Source: Hugenholtzia roseola DSM 9546 (GTDB lineage: Bacteria > Bacteroidota > Bacteroidia > Cytophagales > Bernardetiaceae). From it: a stretch of DNA of 64,000 bases. The notes under the pieces are model-generated. The model worked only from the letters and a program-made list of their open reading frames with translations, made no database searches and was not told the DNA's origin. Made by a program: the position numbers and the translations under genes. The DNA is taken from the NCBI RefSeq assembly GCF_000422585.1, contig NZ_KE383887.1, positions 1 through 64,000 of the forward strand. Direction: 5' to 3'. Within the stretch, counting starts at the first letter, position 1, and every line of letters starts with the position of its first letter. Below are positions 61,839-64,000 of the stretch, in pieces.

Positions 61839-63233
61839 CTAATTTTTTCGATTTTCTGGTAGATTTTCTGGCTCATTCTGACTAACAACGAGGTCTTTTA
61901 GGCTCTCCTCACAGAAAAAATCGAGGGTCGGGTGTTTGGCTTTGTATCCTAAAAAACGCGCCTTTGCCCAATCCTCACAAGCCTTTGCACTTTCGCCCAT
62001 CTCTAAAAGCGTTTTGGCACGCCAAGCATAGAGGCTATCTACTTCGCCCTTCGACTGTTGTGCTATCAAGGTGTTTAGTTCGGATAGGGTTGCGGAATAG
62101 GATTTAGATTGATACAAAATAATAGCTTTCTGTACCCGCAATTTTTGTGTTTTTTCCACATCTTCCTTGTTTTCTGCTATGATAGCTTCTAAAAGGGCAG
62201 CGGTAAAATCGGGTTTTTTGAGTTCTGTTTCGCAAAAAGAGAGAAGCTCATGCAGGGCTTTGTCCGAATTTTGGTGCTGGCGAAAGCCTGCCTTGAAGTC
62301 GGCAATAGCGTCTTGATACTCACCTGCTAAGGCGTAGGTGATGCCCCTTTCGCGATATAGGTCGTAGTTTGGTTTATTTTTTGATAAAAGCGAATTGTAA
62401 ATATCAATCGCATCTTTGTAGGCGTTTAGGTCGAGCGAATAGCCTTTGGCTACCTGACTGGCGAGCTGCATATCGTCGGAACTTAGGAAAAGAGCCGTCT
62501 GAAAATCTTGGTGCGCCTCATTTTTGTTTTGCAATTTGCCATTGGTTCTGCCGCGCCACAAAAAATACTCACTCTTGAAAATAGAGGTCGTTTCGATGCC
62601 CTTTGAATAGTCTTCGAGCGCGTCTTTGGGCAAAGAGAAGTTTTCGGCATAGATTTGCGCACGCAGGAAATAGGCGTTTGCCAAACTTGGGTCGTATCCG
62701 ATTGCGCCATTCAGATACTTGATGGCATCTTCGTATTGTTGTTTTTGATAGGCTTCGGTTGCGCGTGAGTAGAAATTCTGACCGATAAAATTATAGATAG
62801 AATTGACGAAAAGAAAGATGTATAAAATTGCACCAACACTAATAAGGGTCGCCTGTGTATTGCTAAGGCTATCCTTTTCTACCACAGGAGCTGCCTGATA
62901 CGGGCGGCGATAGGGATTGCGCCGTCTGTATCGTGGGTCGCGATGGGCGGGCGTTTCATCTGTTTCCGCTTGTGTCGCTTTTCCATAGACATAGAGCAGC
63001 AGCAGGTCGTAACGGTGCTTGGTTTCGGGGTCGGATAGAATTTGATAGGCTTTATTGATGACCTTAAAAGTTTCCTCTGCCGTCAGGCTATTGGGATTGC
63101 GGTCGGGGTGGTATAGCAAAGCCAAACGCTTAAAGGACTTCTTTACCTCTTCGGTAGAAGCGAAATCGGGCAGCCCTAAAATTTGGTAGAGATTTTCCAA
63201 TTTTGAAGCGTTTGGGTTAGAATGAAAAGCCAC
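61839..63233 (-). CDS. DnaJ-domain protein with TPR repeats and a membrane anchor
   Basis: A 464-residue protein. Residues 14-78 form a J domain with the HPD motif at 42-44 (LLYHPDRNPN), which stimulates DnaK ATPase. A basic RYRRRNPYRRPY linker and one membrane helix (about 129-151) follow. The rest is a run of TPR repeats (for example QYEDAIKYLNGAIGYDPSLA). The glycine-rich and zinc-finger parts of DnaJ are missing, so it is a specialised co-chaperone that likely recruits DnaK to a membrane site. The neighbouring minus-strand gene upstream is cut by the window edge. Confidence 0.88.
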   Translation of the reverse strand: MAFHSNPNASKLENLYQILGLPDFASTEEVKKSFKRLALLYHPDRNPNSLTAEETFKVINKAYQILSDPETKHRYDLLLLYVYGKATQAETDETPAHRDPRYRRRNPYRRPYQAAPVVEKDSLSNTQATLISVGAILYIFLFVNSIYNFIGQNFYSRATEAYQKQQYEDAIKYLNGAIGYDPSLANAYFLRAQIYAENFSLPKDALEDYSKGIETTSIFKSEYFLWRGRTNGKLQNKNEAHQDFQTALFLSSDDMQLASQVAKGYSLDLNAYKDAIDIYNSLLSKNKPNYDLYRERGITYALAGEYQDAIADFKAGFRQHQNSDKALHELLSFCETELKKPDFTAALLEAIIAENKEDVEKTQKLRVQKAIILYQSKSYSATLSELNTLIAQQSKGEVDSLYAWRAKTLLEMGESAKACEDWAKARFLGYKAKHPTLDFFCEESLKDLVVSQNEPENLPENRKN

Positions 63234-63295
63234 ACAGTTGGCAGGACTAAGATACTACTTTTTTCTTCAAACGCAAAGCCCTACGCTTTTGTTTT

Positions 63296-64000
63296 TCAAA
63301 CTTTCGAAGCCTGTGCGGAAAGCGAATTGGGGTTGGAAAAAGGCGGTGGCGTGGCAGCAGGACGGCGTTTTTTCTTGCCTTTTTGTGGATATTGCGCCAA
63401 GATGATATAAAGAGCCGCTACAAAAAAAGGCAGAAGCGGAATTTTGTAGCGCACCAATGTTCCGAAATTACTACTCGAAACGCCTACAAAAAAGCCAAAT
63501 ACTAAGGCAAAAAAGAGCGACATCACCACTTGCGGCTCTTGGGATAAGAATTTAAACAAATCCCGCAATTTCGCCCTTCGCAAAACCAGCAGCGTAAGCC
63601 AAATAAAATAACTACATTCTAAGGCTGCCAAAAGCATGTTCGGATTGCGCGATTCCCAAATAAAGGGGCGGTATAGGGCAACGAAAATAGAAAGCGGCGC
63701 GGCACGTAGCATGCTCCCAAATGTTCCATCTAATTCGCCTACATCATAGCGCGAGCCTTCGTCGCTGACCTTGTAAATCCATTCTGCCGTAATTTTTGTA
63801 CGTTTGGCAAATCTATCGAGCGCAAATTCTGTCCCTTCGGAAAGGCGCAGCGTAAAATAAGCCGCACTGCCGCCGCCTACTGCCAAAAGAATAGGGAGCA
63901 GCGCAATTCTAAGAAATTGACTTTTAATGCGATTTTTGTAGGTATAAAAAAACCAAATGCCACAAGCAGGCAGCATCACCAAAAAAATGTAGAGTTTGAT
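63296..64000 (-). CDS. C-terminal part of a polytopic membrane protein (truncated by window)
   Basis: The reading frame runs off the window end with no sure start, so only the last 234 or so codons are seen. Several hydrophobic helices are visible (IALLPILLAVGGGSAAYF, CSYFIWLTLLVLRR, VVMSLFFALVFGFFVGVSSS). The closing TLVRYKIPLLPFFVAALYII and a basic tail recall C-termini of Bacteroidota glycosyltransferase- or polymerase-like membrane proteins. No catalytic motif is present in the visible part, so no function is assigned. Confidence 0.7.
   Translation of the reverse strand: MKLYIFLVMLPACGIWFFYTYKNRIKSQFLRIALLPILLAVGGGSAAYFTLRLSEGTEFALDRFAKRTKITAEWIYKVSDEGSRYDVGELDGTFGSMLRAAPLSIFVALYRPFIWESRNPNMLLAALECSYFIWLTLLVLRRAKLRDLFKFLSQEPQVVMSLFFALVFGFFVGVSSSNFGTLVRYKIPLLPFFVAALYIILAQYPQKGKKKRRPAATPPPFSNPNSLSAQASKV

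Overview
The window looks like a chromosomal segment of a Bacteroidota bacterium, most likely a gliding member of the Cytophagales. The evidence is a very large SprA-type type IX secretion/gliding protein, a BshB1 bacillithiol enzyme, an S46 (DPP7-type) peptidase, an ECF sigma / anti-sigma / DUF4097 operon, a Bacteroidota-only 505-residue protein, and repeated TAnnTTTG promoter boxes in place of a classical -10. I found no rRNA, tRNA, CRISPR array, transposase or prophage gene.

Layout. 0.4-12.2 kb: formate-tetrahydrofolate ligase, SprA, an intergenic stretch built from dispersed palindromic repeats, and a conserved protein of unknown function. 12.2-20.9 kb: a visibly AT-rich accessory island. 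It starts with a two-gene AAA-ATPase + TOPRIM module bracketed by a 96-bp direct repeat (89/96 identical). Next comes a tightly packed operon of two DPPY-type DNA methyltransferases, a 918-residue protein with a PIN-like nuclease site, coiled coil, two membrane segments and a TOPRIM domain, and a restriction endonuclease with two PD-(D/E)xK-like motifs. A convergent 59-residue membrane mini-protein closes the island. 21-27.6 kb: housekeeping genes (mtaB, bshB1, asnS, clpX, an MscS channel). 27.7-28.3 kb: a MazE/MazF-type toxin-antitoxin locus whose toxin carries an in-frame TAG. 28.5-38.9 kb: cell-envelope and metabolic genes (sulfotransferase-like, ugd, FemAB-like, deoC, a degenerate Nudix protein, an AT-rich deacetylase/formyltransferase pair, a DsrE-like protein, scpB, an rRNA pseudouridine synthase). 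38.9-47 kb: an ABC permease, several exported proteins and the ECF sigma operon. 47-58.9 kb: DinB-like, NTF2-like, an SDR epimerase, a histidine-phosphotransfer protein, an acyl-CoA thioesterase between inverted repeat copies, rpe, DPP7, a polyprenol-phosphate glycosyltransferase and a SpoIIE phosphatase. 59-64 kb: an isolated nuoJ, a pterin dehydratase, an AT-rich nuclease pair, an isolated FtsL-like gene, a DnaJ-TPR protein and a truncated membrane protein.

How the genes may work together. The 12.2-20.9 kb island is best read as a defence island: restriction-modification plus two TOPRIM-containing modules. The PIN/TOPRIM membrane protein sits between the methylases and the restriction enzyme with gaps of 12 and 3 bases, so it is probably co-transcribed and functionally tied to them. 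It is the most likely undescribed component in the window. The rest is mostly ordinary chromosome, decorated with a mosaic family of short palindromic repeats that partly serve as terminators.
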